Shown here: piece after piece, positions 1 to 9,551 of the stretch | How positions within the stretch are numbered: the first letter of the stretch is position 1 | How the letters are laid out: each line of letters starts with the position of its first letter | Source: Flavobacteriales bacterium UBA7690 | GTDB taxonomy: Bacteria; Bacteroidota; Bacteroidia; Flavobacteriales_F; PHOS-HE28 | Assembly: GCA_002482775.1 (NCBI GenBank) | Contig: DLGQ01000007.1 | Location: 1-45,717 of the forward strand | Direction: 5' to 3' | DNA length: 45,717 nt | Program-made: the position numbers and the translations under genes | Notes under the pieces: model-generated | Seen by the model: only the letters and a program-made list of their open reading frames with translations | Told to the model about the DNA's origin: nothing | Database searches by the model: none

Positions 1-3000
1 ACACAACCGGCGGCGGCGCTCAGCCTCAACGGTACGGTAACACCTGCTACCTGCGGAGGTGCCTTCAACGGTGCGGTGGATGCCACGGTGAGCGGAGGAA
101 ACGCACCCTACATCACCACCTGGTCCGGTCCGAACGGTTTCACCTCGACATCAACGGATATCAGCAGCTTGGGATCGGGGGTGTACACCTTGTACGTATC
201 GGATGGGAATGGCTGCACCACCAATTCCAGTTTCAACGTTGGCCAACCTGGCCTGTTCAGCATCAGCGCCACCACCAGTTCGTTCAACGGGTTCGAAGTG
301 AGCTGCCCAACATCGACGGATGGCAGCATCGCACAAACCACTTCCGGCGGAACAGCACCGTACACGCAGAGCTGGAGCGGGCCGAACGGATTCACCGCGA
401 GCACGGAGGATATCGCAGGGCTAGCGAGCGGCACCTACACCTACATCCTCACCGATGACAACGGCTGCTCCACCTCAGCCTCGTACACGCTGAACGCCCC
501 TCCCGCACTGAGCGCATCGTTGAGCGCACCGACAACGAACGGCGGCTGGAACATCGCGTGCAACGGCGGCACGACCGGCTCCATAGCGGCTATCATCAGC
601 GGAGGCGTTGCTCCTGTTACCACCCAGTGGACAGGGCCGAACGCGTTCACCGCTAACACGGAGGATATCACGTCACTCGTAGCGGGCACCTACACCTTGA
701 CGCTCACGGATGACAACGGATGTAGCGCGTCTTCGTGGACCACACTGACACAGGCTCCACTGCTGAACGCTGTTGGATCGATGACCAGCAGTGTGCGCTG
801 CTTCGCAGGGAATGATGGTGCTGCACAGGTGATCGCCTCCGGCGGAACGGCCCCGTACAGCTTCTCTTGGAACACCACGCCGGTACAGAACACGTCCACC
901 GTACACGACCTCGTAGCTGGCGACTGGACATGCACCGTCACGGATGCGAACGGCTGCCAACGTGCGAGCAACGTTACCATCTCGCAGCCAGCCAGCCCAC
1001 TTTCCGCAAGCATCGACTCACAGAGTGATGTGTTGTGCCACGGAGCTGCTGAAGGCACTGCCACTGCTTCGGCGAACGGCGGTACCGCACCCTACTCCTT
1101 CGTGTGGAGCACCGCACCGGCACAGACCGGGACCACGGCTACTGGCTTGATCGCAGGCACCTATTCCATCAACGTGATGGATGCGCGCGGATGTACCGCT
1201 TCCAATTCCGTCACCATCGCGCAGCCTGCGGATCCCATCACGGCATTCGTGGACCAGATCACGCACGAGACCTGCTTCGGCGCTGCTGATGGTGAAGCCA
1301 CCATCGTGGTTTCCGGTGGAACCGGATCGTACACCGTGATCTGGGATACCGAACCACCCACTTCTGGATTTACCGCAACAGGTCTTGCTCCAGGACTCTA
1401 CATGGTGGCCATCACCGACAACAACGGTTGCACCGAGACGAAGCAACACCCGGTGACCATCCAAGGCTCGAGCGCGCCATTGACGTATACGCTCGGGGTC
1501 CAACAGATCACGTGCAACGCTGCTGAAGACGGCTCCATCAACCTCACCCTCCAAGGTGGAGCAGCACCGTACTCGCACATCTGGTCGGATGGTATCGGTC
1601 AGCAGACCGGACTGGAGGACTTGAGCGGTCTTGGTCCGGACACCTACACGTTGCAGATCATCGACTTCTTCGGTTGCACGCTCGACACCGCCGTGATCAT
1701 CACCGAACCAACATTGCTTACGACCTCCGGCACGATCACCACGGCAGCTTGCCAAGGCAGCTCTTCCGGAGCTGTTGATGCTACGGTATCGGGAGGAACA
1801 ACACCGTACACCTACGCTTGGAGCGGACCGAACGGATACACCGCTTCCACACTCGACATCACTGCACTGGCTGCTGGCACATACGACCTCACCGTGACCG
1901 ATGCCAACGGTTGCAACATCACCACAGCGTTCAATGTGAGCCAACCCGGATCCTTGCAAGTACAGGCCACCCTCAGCAACTTCAATGGTGGTTGGGGTGT
2001 GAGCTGTGCCACGGCTGGTGATGGATCCATCGACCTTGATGTAACGGGCGGCACCTCACCGTTCACCTATCAGTGGACCGGACCGAACACGTTCACGGCG
2101 AACTCCCAAGACATCTCCGGATTGATCGCGGGCACCTACTCCGTGAACGTGAGCGATGCCAATGGATGTTCCGTTGTATTGAACAGCACGATCGCCGCAC
2201 CCGGAACCCTTGCAGCCAGCGCCTCAGCCTCCGTGTATGGATCAACGAACGTTTCGTGTACCGGTGCGGCGGATGGAACCTTGATCACGGCGATCACCGG
2301 AGGAACCGCACCGTATACCATTCTGTGGACGGGCCCGAACGCCTTCAACAGCACGACCGAGAACCCCACCGGACTAGAAGCTGGCACGTACACGCTGAAC
2401 GTGGAGGATGCGAACGGATGCACCACCTCGACAACGATGGAACTGACGGAACCACAACCGCTCTCAACGACGAATGTGGTACCCACCAGCGCTAGCGGTG
2501 ATGCCATCGCATGCAACGGTGGCAGCAATGGGCAGATCCAACTCGTCATCAGCGGTGGCTCTGCTCCGGCTTCCGTTCTATGGAGCGGCCCGAACGGATA
2601 CACCGCCAACACGGCATCCATCAGCGACCTTATCGCGGGAACCTATGATGCCCTTGTGACGGATGCCAACGGATGCACGACCACCACGACAGCCACGTTG
2701 ACCGAACCTGCGAGCCTCAGCGTGAGCGGCATCACGGGCGACTTCAACGGCAGCGGTACTTCGTGTTCCAACGCGACCGACGGCAGCATCGACCTGACCG
2801 TGAGCGGAGGTGCCGGTAACAACACCTTCATCTGGAGCAGCACCAACGGCTTTGGCGCTACCACCGAAGACGTGAGCGGCTTGGAACCCGGATCATATAG
2901 CGTGCAGGTGATCGACATCAACGGGTGCATTTCCACGGCCGACTTCGAGATCAACGCTCCGGAACAGGTGACCAACACGCTCTCGATCTCCGACAACAAT

Positions 3001-6000
3001 GGAAGTAACGTGAGCTGTGCGGGTGCATCGGATGCCACGATCGACCTCACCATCGCAGGTGGTACAGCACCGTTCACCATAGCGTGGAACGGCCCGGATG
3101 GTTTCTCGTCCAACAGCGAAGACCTCAGCGGTTTGAGCGAAGGGACCTACAGCGTGACCATCACTGATGCGAACGGATGTACATCGAACGCTACCACGGA
3201 TCTGAGCGTTCCTTCACCACTGGACCTGGACTTGTTGACCAGCAATTTCGCCAGCGGCGACAACATCTCCTGTGCTGGAGCAACGGACGGTTCTGTGGAC
3301 CTCACGATCACGGGGGGAACAGTACCGTACACCGTCGCTTGGACGGATGGTGTAGGCTTCACGGCGACCACCGAGGATATCAACGGCCTGAACGCAGGCT
3401 TCTACCAAGCGGTGGTGACGGATGCGAACGGATGCAGCGCGAACGTGAATACACTGCTCACCGCACCAACGCCTTTGGACCTTTCCGCTGTGCTTTCGAA
3501 CATCAACGGGAACAACGTGACCTGTGACGGAGCTACCGATGGAGCAATCGACATTTCCGTGAGCGGAGGTGTGGAACCGTACAGCATCCTGTGGAACGAC
3601 GGCAGCAACAACGAGGACCGCAACGGTATCACTGCTGGCACCTATTCCGTGACGATCACCGATGCCAACGCATGCACCGTGAGCGCTTCGTACACTTTGA
3701 CCGCACCAGCGACGGTAATGGTGGATGTGACCAGCTTGATCCAACCCGGCGGCATGAACATCACCTGCGCAGGCGGCAGCGATGGCAACCTGGATGCGGC
3801 CATCAGCGGTGGAACACTCCCTTATGCCATCACCTGGAGCGGACCGAACAACTTCACTGCGAACACGGCTTCGATCAGCGCATTGGTCGCTGGGAATTAC
3901 GACCTGGTGATCACGGATGCCAACGGATGCGGCAATAGTACCAGTCATGTGGTGAGTGAACCTTCTCCCTTGAATGTCAACCTATCCTCGGTGACCTACA
4001 ACGGCGGTTTCAACATCCCTTGTGCGACCATCGGCATCGGCGTGTTCGACGCGACGGCTACAGGTGGCACGCCCGGCTACAGCTTCGCGTGGAACGGTCC
4101 GGACGGCTTCACTAGTACAGACGAAGACCTGACGAGTCTTGTCGCTGGGCAGTATGATCTGACCGTGACGGACGCCAACGGCTGTTCAAGCACCGCATCT
4201 GCATCGCTCACCGCACCTGGCCCCTTGGATGTGGTGATCCAGATCAGCGACTACGATGGAGCGGCTGTGAGCTGCGCTGGAAATGATGGCGGTGTGGAGA
4301 TCAGTATCTCCGGTGGCACGCCGGCCTACCAGTTGGATTGGACCGGACCGAACGGATTCGCCAGCCAACAAGAGGACCTCACCGGCCTTATCGCTGGAGC
4401 TTACACGCTTATCGTACGCGACGCGAACGGTTGCGAAGAGGACACCACCTTCACACTATCCTCACCCGAGCCACTACTGGCCTCCTTCGCCACGAGCCCC
4501 AACCTCTGCGGCGATGCTTCACTGGGCACCATCGACCTCACCATGAGCGGTGGTGGCGCGCCCTACTCCTTCGCATGGAGCGGACCCAACGGCTTCAGCA
4601 CGACCGACGAAGATCCCACCGGTCTTGTGAACGGTCAGTACACCGTGACCGTCAACGACGGCCTCAGTTGTACCAGCACGTTCACCACGACATTGAACGG
4701 ACCCGCGCCGATCAATAGTGGAACCTATGTCTCCTTCTATGGCCTGCATAACCTGCAATGCCAAGGCGACAGCTCTGGCGTGATCAACCTGGCGCCCGTC
4801 GGTGGTGCGAGTCCCTTCACCATCGCCATGGCCGGACCGGGTGGCTTCACCTCCACTGCATCGCAGAACACCGGGCTAGTTGCTGGTGACTATTCCATCA
4901 CCATCACCGACCACAACGGTTGCCTGATGGACACGCTGGTGACCTTGACCCAACCGAGCACGAGCGTGACAGCCGATCTGACCCTCTCCGTATACCCGAG
5001 CGGAACGAACGTGAGCTGCTACGGCGCAACTGATGGATCCATCGACGCTACCGTGAATGGCGGCAACGGACCCTATGTCTTCAGCTGGCGCGGACCGGAT
5101 GATGAAGAACTGAGCGCAACGGAAGATGTCAGCGGACTGGCAGCAGGCGAGTACAATTACGAACTCGTGGTGATCGATGCCAACCAATGCAACTTCTTCA
5201 CCACGGTGATGCTGACACAACCAGACACGGCGCTGTATACCAGCACGGTGGTCAGCGTGTTCAACGGCTTCAACACCTCGTGCAGTGGAACGAGCGATGG
5301 CGCCATCGACCTCACCATCGCTGGTGGTAACGGGGGGTGTTCCCAAAGCTGGAACGGCCCGAACGGGTTCGCATCCAACGCCGAGGATATCAGCGATCTC
5401 GCTGGCGGCACCTACACCGCAACGGTTACGGATATCAACGGCTGCACGGTGGACCAAGTCGTGGAGATCATTGCTCCCGAACCGATCGCGCCTGCGCTCA
5501 ATGCTTCCACATTCCCGGGAGGTACCGCGATCTCTTGCGCCAACGCGAACGATGGATCCATCAACGCGGTGATCACCGGTGGGGTCGCACCCTTCACACT
5601 TGTTTGGAGCGGACCGGACGGCTTTACCAGCAGCGTCGCGATCATCACCGACCTCGCCGCTGGCACGTATTGCCTTACGGTGACGGATGACAACGGATGC
5701 ATTACACAAAGCTGCTCCACGCTGGAAGCCCCGAGTACACTTAGCGTAGCCGCGAGCACTTCCTCCGCCACCTGTTCCGGTGCCAACGGCAGTGTGGATC
5801 TCACTGTATCCGGCGGAAGTTCACCGTTCCAGTACCAGTGGGACAATGGCGCCGTGACCGAGGACCTGAGCGGTCTTGCAGCAGGAGTGTTCAGTGTTCT
5901 GGTGACCGATGCGAACGGTTGCACGACCAACACGACCGCGACGGTGAACGGATCGAACGCACTCGATGTGACAGCGACGAGCGCGGACAACTCCTGCTAT

Positions 6001-6693
6001 GGCAGCGAGACCGGCGGTGTGGACCTCACCGTGAGCAGCGGCACCCAACCCTACGCCTTCGTGTGGAGCAACGGTGCTGACACGGAAGACCTCCAGAACA
6101 TCGGCGCTGGCATCTACGGCGTTACCGTAACGGATGCCGCCGGGTGCTCCTTCACCAGTAGCTACGTGATCCAACAGCCCACCGCCATCGCCATCGACAC
6201 GATCATCTCCACCTACGCGGAAGGCTACAACGTGAGCAGCTACGGAGCCAATGACGGCAGCATCACCACGGCGGTGAGCGGCGGCAATGCTCCGTACACC
6301 TTCGACTGGTCCAACGGTGCTACTACGGAGAGCATAAGCGGTGTGCCGGCCGGTGTGTACACCTTGAACGTGACCGATGCCAGCGGATGCAGCGCCACCC
6401 TTACCGTGGAGCTTACACAAGCCACCGACCTCACGATGCCGACCGCATTCAGCCCGAACGGCGATGGCGACAACCAGTACTTCGTAGTGCGTGGTCTGGA
6501 GGGCTACCCGAAGAACCTGCTAACCGTGATGAACCGCTGGGGCAACGTGGTCTACGAGCAGCCGAACTACAAGAACGAATGGGCCGGAGAAAGCAACCAA
6601 GGAGACCAGTTGCCCAACGGAACCTACTTCATCATCCTCAGTATAAACGATGGAACGCGCACCCTCCAAGGGTACGTTGACCTGCGCCGCTGA
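1..6693 (+). CDS. SprB-repeat giant surface adhesin, 5' end outside the window
   Basis: The frame is open from base 1, so the protein is cut at its N terminus; about 2230 residues are visible. They consist of 26 tandem units of roughly 75-85 residues. Each unit has a Cys near its start (xxCxGxxDGSI), then GGTxPYxxxW, GPNGF, xGxYxxxVTDANGC. This is the SprB repeat. The last three units are shorter and lack the GPNGF segment. The final ~85 residues (TMPTAFSPNGDG, then NRWGNVVYE, ending YVDLRR) match the gliding-motility/CHU_C-type C-terminal domain, a type B signal for export by the type IX secretion system. Known SprB is a very large mobile adhesin used in gliding. The PorP/SprF gene begins 17 nt downstream, the usual partner. 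Whether this organism glides cannot be told from the sequence. Confidence 0.93.
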   Translation, partial: TQPAAALSLNGTVTPATCGGAFNGAVDATVSGGNAPYITTWSGPNGFTSTSTDISSLGSGVYTLYVSDGNGCTTNSSFNVGQPGLFSISATTSSFNGFEVSCPTSTDGSIAQTTSGGTAPYTQSWSGPNGFTASTEDIAGLASGTYTYILTDDNGCSTSASYTLNAPPALSASLSAPTTNGGWNIACNGGTTGSIAAIISGGVAPVTTQWTGPNAFTANTEDITSLVAGTYTLTLTDDNGCSASSWTTLTQAPLLNAVGSMTSSVRCFAGNDGAAQVIASGGTAPYSFSWNTTPVQNTSTVHDLVAGDWTCTVTDANGCQRASNVTISQPASPLSASIDSQSDVLCHGAAEGTATASANGGTAPYSFVWSTAPAQTGTTATGLIAGTYSINVMDARGCTASNSVTIAQPADPITAFVDQITHETCFGAADGEATIVVSGGTGSYTVIWDTEPPTSGFTATGLAPGLYMVAITDNNGCTETKQHPVTIQGSSAPLTYTLGVQQITCNAAEDGSINLTLQGGAAPYSHIWSDGIGQQTGLEDLSGLGPDTYTLQIIDFFGCTLDTAVIITEPTLLTTSGTITTAACQGSSSGAVDATVSGGTTPYTYAWSGPNGYTASTLDITALAAGTYDLTVTDANGCNITTAFNVSQPGSLQVQATLSNFNGGWGVSCATAGDGSIDLDVTGGTSPFTYQWTGPNTFTANSQDISGLIAGTYSVNVSDANGCSVVLNSTIAAPGTLAASASASVYGSTNVSCTGAADGTLITAITGGTAPYTILWTGPNAFNSTTENPTGLEAGTYTLNVEDANGCTTSTTMELTEPQPLSTTNVVPTSASGDAIACNGGSNGQIQLVISGGSAPASVLWSGPNGYTANTASISDLIAGTYDALVTDANGCTTTTTATLTEPASLSVSGITGDFNGSGTSCSNATDGSIDLTVSGGAGNNTFIWSSTNGFGATTEDVSGLEPGSYSVQVIDINGCISTADFEINAPEQVTNTLSISDNNGSNVSCAGASDATIDLTIAGGTAPFTIAWNGPDGFSSNSEDLSGLSEGTYSVTITDANGCTSNATTDLSVPSPLDLDLLTSNFASGDNISCAGATDGSVDLTITGGTVPYTVAWTDGVGFTATTEDINGLNAGFYQAVVTDANGCSANVNTLLTAPTPLDLSAVLSNINGNNVTCDGATDGAIDISVSGGVEPYSILWNDGSNNEDRNGITAGTYSVTITDANACTVSASYTLTAPATVMVDVTSLIQPGGMNITCAGGSDGNLDAAISGGTLPYAITWSGPNNFTANTASISALVAGNYDLVITDANGCGNSTSHVVSEPSPLNVNLSSVTYNGGFNIPCATIGIGVFDATATGGTPGYSFAWNGPDGFTSTDEDLTSLVAGQYDLTVTDANGCSSTASASLTAPGPLDVVIQISDYDGAAVSCAGNDGGVEISISGGTPAYQLDWTGPNGFASQQEDLTGLIAGAYTLIVRDANGCEEDTTFTLSSPEPLLASFATSPNLCGDASLGTIDLTMSGGGAPYSFAWSGPNGFSTTDEDPTGLVNGQYTVTVNDGLSCTSTFTTTLNGPAPINSGTYVSFYGLHNLQCQGDSSGVINLAPVGGASPFTIAMAGPGGFTSTASQNTGLVAGDYSITITDHNGCLMDTLVTLTQPSTSVTADLTLSVYPSGTNVSCYGATDGSIDATVNGGNGPYVFSWRGPDDEELSATEDVSGLAAGEYNYELVVIDANQCNFFTTVMLTQPDTALYTSTVVSVFNGFNTSCSGTSDGAIDLTIAGGNGGCSQSWNGPNGFASNAEDISDLAGGTYTATVTDINGCTVDQVVEIIAPEPIAPALNASTFPGGTAISCANANDGSINAVITGGVAPFTLVWSGPDGFTSSVAIITDLAAGTYCLTVTDDNGCITQSCSTLEAPSTLSVAASTSSATCSGANGSVDLTVSGGSSPFQYQWDNGAVTEDLSGLAAGVFSVLVTDANGCTTNTTATVNGSNALDVTATSADNSCYGSETGGVDLTVSSGTQPYAFVWSNGADTEDLQNIGAGIYGVTVTDAAGCSFTSSYVIQQPTAIAIDTIISTYAEGYNVSSYGANDGSITTAVSGGNAPYTFDWSNGATTESISGVPAGVYTLNVTDASGCSATLTVELTQATDLTMPTAFSPNGDGDNQYFVVRGLEGYPKNLLTVMNRWGNVVYEQPNYKNEWAGESNQGDQLPNGTYFIILSINDGTRTLQGYVDLRR

Positions 6694-6710
6694 TAGCCAA
6701 CGACAGAACC

Positions 6711-7643
6711 ATGAAGTTCCTCCGCCATACCCTCCTCCCGGCGCTGGCCTTGCTCGGCTGCCATGGCGCATTCGCTCAGCAAGAAGTGATGGTGAGCCAG
6801 TACATGTTCAACCAGCTCTTCTTGAACCCTGCATACGCCGGCAGCCATGCTTACATGAGCAGCAGCCTCCTTCACCGCACACAATGGATGAAGGTGGAAG
6901 GCGCTCCGCAGACCAGCATGATGGCCATCGACGCGCCCTTGATGAAAGGCAAGATGGGTGCAGGCCTCTCCATCGTACACGACCAGATCGGTGTGAGCCG
7001 CGACCTGGATATCGCCGGACACTACGCCTACCACATCCGTGTGACCGAGACCAGCAAACTGGCTTTCGGCCTCCGTGCAGGTGTTTCGGTGTACTCGGCC
7101 CGGCTGAGCGACCTCAGCTACTGGGATACCAACGACCAGGTGTTCCAAGGCGATATCAAGAACAAGCCCGTGGGGAAATTCGGCTTCGGGTTGTACTGGT
7201 ACGATGCCCAGTCCTACGTGGGTCTTTCGGTCCCGACCATTTACGCTGCGGACGGGAACATCTCCATGAACGCCACCGGCGCCATCGAGAACTACTTCAC
7301 ACAACACTACTACCTGCACGCGGGCAAGGTGTTCCCGTTGAACGAATCCTTCGACCTGAAGCCGAGCACGATGATCAAATACACCCCGTCCGCTCCGGTG
7401 GAAGCCGACGTGAATTTGAACGTCCTCTACCGCGAACGGATCTGGTTCGGCATGGGCTATCGCACCGGCGACGCTATCGTGGGCATGATCGAATACCAGA
7501 TCAACCCGATGTTGCGCATCGGCTATGCCTACGATATGACCACGTCCAAACTGCGCAACTACACCAACGGCAGTCATGAGGTCATGCTCGGCATGGACTT
7601 CGGCAAAGATCCCATCCGCATCAAGACCCCACGCTATTTCTAA
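6711..7643 (+). CDS. PorP/SprF family type IX secretion outer-membrane protein
   Basis: 310 residues with an N-terminal signal peptide (hydrophobic residues 7-20, cleavage probably after AFAQ). Directly after it comes the family hallmark QYMFNQLFLNPAYAGS, followed by alternating aromatic strands typical of an outer-membrane beta-barrel. PorP/SprF proteins are partnered with individual type B cargo adhesins and are needed for their secretion or anchoring; SprF serves SprB in Flavobacterium johnsoniae. The gene starts 17 nt after the SprB-repeat gene, and its TAA stop overlaps the next ATG by one base, so the three genes look like one operon. The pairing with the upstream adhesin is inferred from position. 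Confidence 0.93.
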   Translation: MKFLRHTLLPALALLGCHGAFAQQEVMVSQYMFNQLFLNPAYAGSHAYMSSSLLHRTQWMKVEGAPQTSMMAIDAPLMKGKMGAGLSIVHDQIGVSRDLDIAGHYAYHIRVTETSKLAFGLRAGVSVYSARLSDLSYWDTNDQVFQGDIKNKPVGKFGFGLYWYDAQSYVGLSVPTIYAADGNISMNATGAIENYFTQHYYLHAGKVFPLNESFDLKPSTMIKYTPSAPVEADVNLNVLYRERIWFGMGYRTGDAIVGMIEYQINPMLRIGYAYDMTTSKLRNYTNGSHEVMLGMDFGKDPIRIKTPRYF

Positions 7644-9547
7644 TGATGAAGCGCAGTCCGTTCCTCTCCTGGCTATCGGCGCTGATCTTGTTATCGGCTT
7701 GCAACTCCATGCGTATCCAACGCGCGGACGAGGCTTACGACCTGATGCAGTTCCCGAAAGCCGAACGCCTTTATGAGAAAGTCCTGGCCAACGGTGAACA
7801 CCGCGGCTCGCGCGCCCGCCTTGCTGACTCGTACCGCAGGCACAACAAATGGCCCAAGGCCATGGCGCACTACCAGGAATTGTATGCCGCGCAACCGTTG
7901 AGCGGAGACACCGCTTTGCACTACGGGGAAGTCCTGATGGCCATAGGTGAACATGATGAAGCTGCGGACCTTTTCCTGCGCGTGCTGCAGCAGACCCCGG
8001 AGAACGCCCGTGCGCTCGATCTCTATGAATCAACACAAGGTTACAGATCGTTCTATTCCGACTCCGACCGCTTCTTCGTGAACAGGCTCACCATTCCCGG
8101 CGTAGCCTCCGCGTTCGCTGGCATCCCCTACAAGAACGGCTTGTTGTTCGCCGGTGAAAAGGAGATGGACGCGCGTAAGGCGAACCCGTGGAACGACCGA
8201 TCCTTCTTGGATCTGTATCACACCTCGTCCAAGTCGGAAGTAACGTGGACGGCAGCAGAACCACTTCCCGGAGCCGTTAATGGACAGTACCACGAAGGAC
8301 CTGCGGCGATGAGCAGCGATGGACGCACGTTGTACTTCACCCGCAGCAATTACGTGGAACGCAAACTGCAGAAGGACGAACGCAATACCAGCCACCTGAA
8401 GCTCTTCCGTGCCAAGTTGGACAGCACCGGGAAGTGGGGCGACCTGCATGCCTTCGCCTACAACGGTGAAACGTGGTCCACCGGACATCCTGCTCTTTCT
8501 ACCGATGGACGTACGCTCTATTTCGCGAGCGACAGACCTGGTGGCTTTGGTGGATCGGACATCTGGCGGTGCAAGGATAACGGCACCGGATGGTCGGAAC
8601 CGGAGAACCTCGGTCCCATCGTGAACACGGCCGGTAACGAGCTGTTCCCCACTGTGAATGGCAACACCTTGCACTTCTCCAGTTCAGCCCACATCAACAT
8701 GGGCGGATTGGACATCTTCGAGACACAGGAACAGAACGGCCATTGGAAAACACCGATCAACCTGAACGCTCCGATCAATACGCCGAAGGATGATTTCTTC
8801 TTCGTTCTGGACAGCACCAACAAAGCCGGCTTCATCAGCAGCGACCGTGATAGCATTGACCAGATCTATGCCTTTACGCTTTACGAACCGCTCTTCTACA
8901 TCGATGGGTTCGTGATGGATGATGAGGACCGCTTCCTGCCGAACGTGGAGGTGACCTTGACCGATCTGGAGAACGGCAAGGACCAGTCCATGATGACCGG
9001 CGTGGACGGCAAGTTCATCTTTAAACTGGACCCGAACACCGACTACAATGTGCGTGGTTCACGGGAAGACCTGCTGACCAGTTCGATCCAGGTGAGCACG
9101 AAAGGGCTTACACAGAGCGACACCTTGCACACCCAAGTGCATATGAAGACGGTACGGCTCGGGGAATCCATCGCGATCAATAACATCTACTACGATTACG
9201 ACCAGTGGGACATCCGCCCGGATGCCGCTGTGGAATTGGACAAGCTCGCGCGCATCTTCATCGAGAACCCGTCCATGAGCTTTGAGCTGGGTTCACATAC
9301 CGACAGCCGTGGTGGTGATATGTACAACCTGGTGCTTTCCGATGCACGCGCCAATTCCGCGGTGAACTACCTGATCCAACGCGGGGTACATCCGGACCGC
9401 ATCACGGCGAAGGGCTATGGTGAAGACATCTTGGTGAACAACTGCGGCAACGGTGTGAAGTGTACCGAAGAGGAACACCAAGCGAACCGCCGCACGCAGT
9501 TCAAGGTCACCGGCATCGGACTAGCCTCGATCGAGTCACAGCCGTGA
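7643..9547 (+). CDS. OmpA-family lipoprotein with TPR and PD40 repeats, PorE-like
   Basis: 634 residues. Residues 1-20 are a lipoprotein signal with lipobox LLSAC (Cys20). Residues about 25-130 are TPR-like helices. Residues about 219-396 hold PD40/WD40-like beta-propeller units (SSDGRTLYF, STDGRTLYFASDRPGG). Residues about 418-490 resemble a carboxypeptidase-regulatory-like fold (FLPNVEVTLTDLENG, GVDGKFIF). Residues 507-634 form an OmpA peptidoglycan-binding domain with GSHTDSRGG and LSDARANSAV. This TPR-propeller-CRD-OmpA order is that of PorE, the periplasmic peptidoglycan-associated part of T9SS. The second codon is also ATG; I chose the first because it overlaps the PorP/SprF stop (TAATG). 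Many paralogues with this layout exist in Bacteroidota, so it may be a cargo-specific relative rather than PorE itself. Confidence 0.85.
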   Translation: MMKRSPFLSWLSALILLSACNSMRIQRADEAYDLMQFPKAERLYEKVLANGEHRGSRARLADSYRRHNKWPKAMAHYQELYAAQPLSGDTALHYGEVLMAIGEHDEAADLFLRVLQQTPENARALDLYESTQGYRSFYSDSDRFFVNRLTIPGVASAFAGIPYKNGLLFAGEKEMDARKANPWNDRSFLDLYHTSSKSEVTWTAAEPLPGAVNGQYHEGPAAMSSDGRTLYFTRSNYVERKLQKDERNTSHLKLFRAKLDSTGKWGDLHAFAYNGETWSTGHPALSTDGRTLYFASDRPGGFGGSDIWRCKDNGTGWSEPENLGPIVNTAGNELFPTVNGNTLHFSSSAHINMGGLDIFETQEQNGHWKTPINLNAPINTPKDDFFFVLDSTNKAGFISSDRDSIDQIYAFTLYEPLFYIDGFVMDDEDRFLPNVEVTLTDLENGKDQSMMTGVDGKFIFKLDPNTDYNVRGSREDLLTSSIQVSTKGLTQSDTLHTQVHMKTVRLGESIAINNIYYDYDQWDIRPDAAVELDKLARIFIENPSMSFELGSHTDSRGGDMYNLVLSDARANSAVNYLIQRGVHPDRITAKGYGEDILVNNCGNGVKCTEEEHQANRRTQFKVTGIGLASIESQP

Positions 9548-9551
9548 CGCG

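Noticed and set aside
1018..1959. Minus-strand frames opposite the SprB repeats
   Set aside because: They recur with the repeat period and only mirror the repeated codons.
1..6420. Regularly spaced repeats that might suggest a CRISPR array
   Set aside because: The repeats are about 230-250 bp apart, diverged at DNA level, and encode a continuous SprB-repeat protein.
6624..8036. A 470-codon minus-strand frame opposite the PorP/SprF and OmpA genes
   Set aside because: Antisense to two clear T9SS-related genes; no family features.
8320..8328. A further TGGACGCAC word like the loop of the REP-like element
   Set aside because: It is part of the coding sequence for DGRTLYF in the PD40 region and has no flanking palindrome; it shows that the 9-mer alone is weak evidence of a repeat family.
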